Positions 33,312-33,374 of a stretch of 33,374 bases of DNA are shown here, in pieces. The position numbers were made by a program, and so were the translations under genes. Position 1 is the first letter of the stretch, and every line of letters starts with the position of its first letter. The notes beneath the pieces were generated by a model. It ran no database searches and was not told the origin of the DNA. It saw only the letters and a list, made by a program, of their open reading frames with translations. Source of the stretch: Bacteroides_E sp964583185 (GTDB taxonomy: Bacteria > Bacteroidota > Bacteroidia > Bacteroidales > Bacteroidaceae); the NCBI GenBank assembly GCA_964583185.1, contig CAZOVL010000025.1:1-33374 (forward strand), written 5' to 3'.

Positions 33312-33354
33312 CCCGTTTTTCGAAGACATTCAAGCATGAGAAAACGGGTTTTTT
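33312..33354 (+). terminator. Hairpin with T-run (intrinsic terminator)
   Basis: The arms CCCGTTTT (33312-33319) and AAAACGGG (33341-33348) have a 21-nt loop and are followed by six T on the plus strand. Immediately before it lies a second hairpin (33294-33313) that shares two bases, so the two structures might be mutually exclusive. Confidence 0.55.
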
Positions 33355-33374
33355 CATTAACTTTTGTTGACATT

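Larger units (their letters stand above)
33049..33374. other. Gene-free right end
   Basis: No gene is visible to the right of the integrase-operon promoter. The stretch is A+T-rich and holds two terminator-like hairpins (33149-33173 and 33312-33354) and a further small hairpin (GGTGACA/TGTCACC, 33294-33313). The end of the mobile element may lie here or beyond the window; no repeated attachment core was recognised. Confidence 0.5.

Noticed and set aside
33049..33374. Right attachment site of the mobilizable element
   Set aside because: No short direct repeat shared with the left side (24650-25050) could be found by eye, so the element's ends are left unassigned.

Overview
The window looks like a piece of a gut Bacteroides-type genome (order Bacteroidales). 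Evidence for this: SusC/SusD pairs in a polysaccharide utilization locus (PUL), a hybrid two-component regulator, lipoproteins with Bacteroidales-style signal sequences, DUF3868-type fimbrial sequence, a Bacteroides-style mobilizable element, and several promoters that fit the TTTG/TTG - about 19 bp - TAnnTTTG consensus of the Bacteroidetes primary sigma factor. It is a draft assembly: two runs of exactly 100 N (10395-10494 and 24876-24975) each sit inside a repeat.

Layout. (1) 1-2523: the start of a nucleotide-sugar dehydrogenase from a surface-polysaccharide locus, a DUF3868-like remnant from a fimbrial cluster, and a relatively G+C-rich tyrosine recombinase. (2) 3009-6856: a two-gene operon of a TonB-dependent receptor and a secreted purple-acid-phosphatase-like metallophosphoesterase, preceded by an 11-bp tandem direct repeat that resembles a Pho box. 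(3) 6978-7960: a broken AAA ATPase. (4) 8048-21935: a complete PUL on the minus strand. Its order from the regulator is HTCS regulator, then promoter/operator, GH16 endoglucanase, SusC, SusD, surface glycan-binding lipoprotein, GH3 beta-glucosidase and terminator. The GH16 + GH3 pair points to a beta-glucan, most likely beta-1,3-glucan (laminarin type): surface GH16 cuts the polymer, SusD and the binding protein hold it, SusC imports oligosaccharides, GH3 releases glucose, and the HTCS senses an oligosaccharide and activates the operon.

(5) 22165-24651: an A+T-rich plus-strand pair, a HerA/DUF87-like ATPase (with Lys in place of the usual Walker B Glu) whose stop abuts the start of a PP2C phosphatase. 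This is the best candidate in the window for a poorly described, perhaps defence-related, system. (6) 24691-25030: a nested inverted repeat, a strong-looking plus-strand promoter and an octamer tandem array broken by an assembly gap. (7) 25054-33048: an integrative mobilizable element on the minus strand. From right to left it has a zinc-finger protein with four HTH units, a tyrosine integrase, a broken rhuM gene between short repeats, three coupled unknown genes (two membrane proteins and a HEAT-like protein), an excisionase-like HTH protein, a winged-helix replication-type protein, a DnaC-like ATPase, an oriT-like inverted repeat, MobC, the MobA relaxase, and a membrane/coiled-coil protein. 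(8) 33049-33374: gene-free, with terminator-like hairpins.

All family names come from motifs read by eye; no database search was run.
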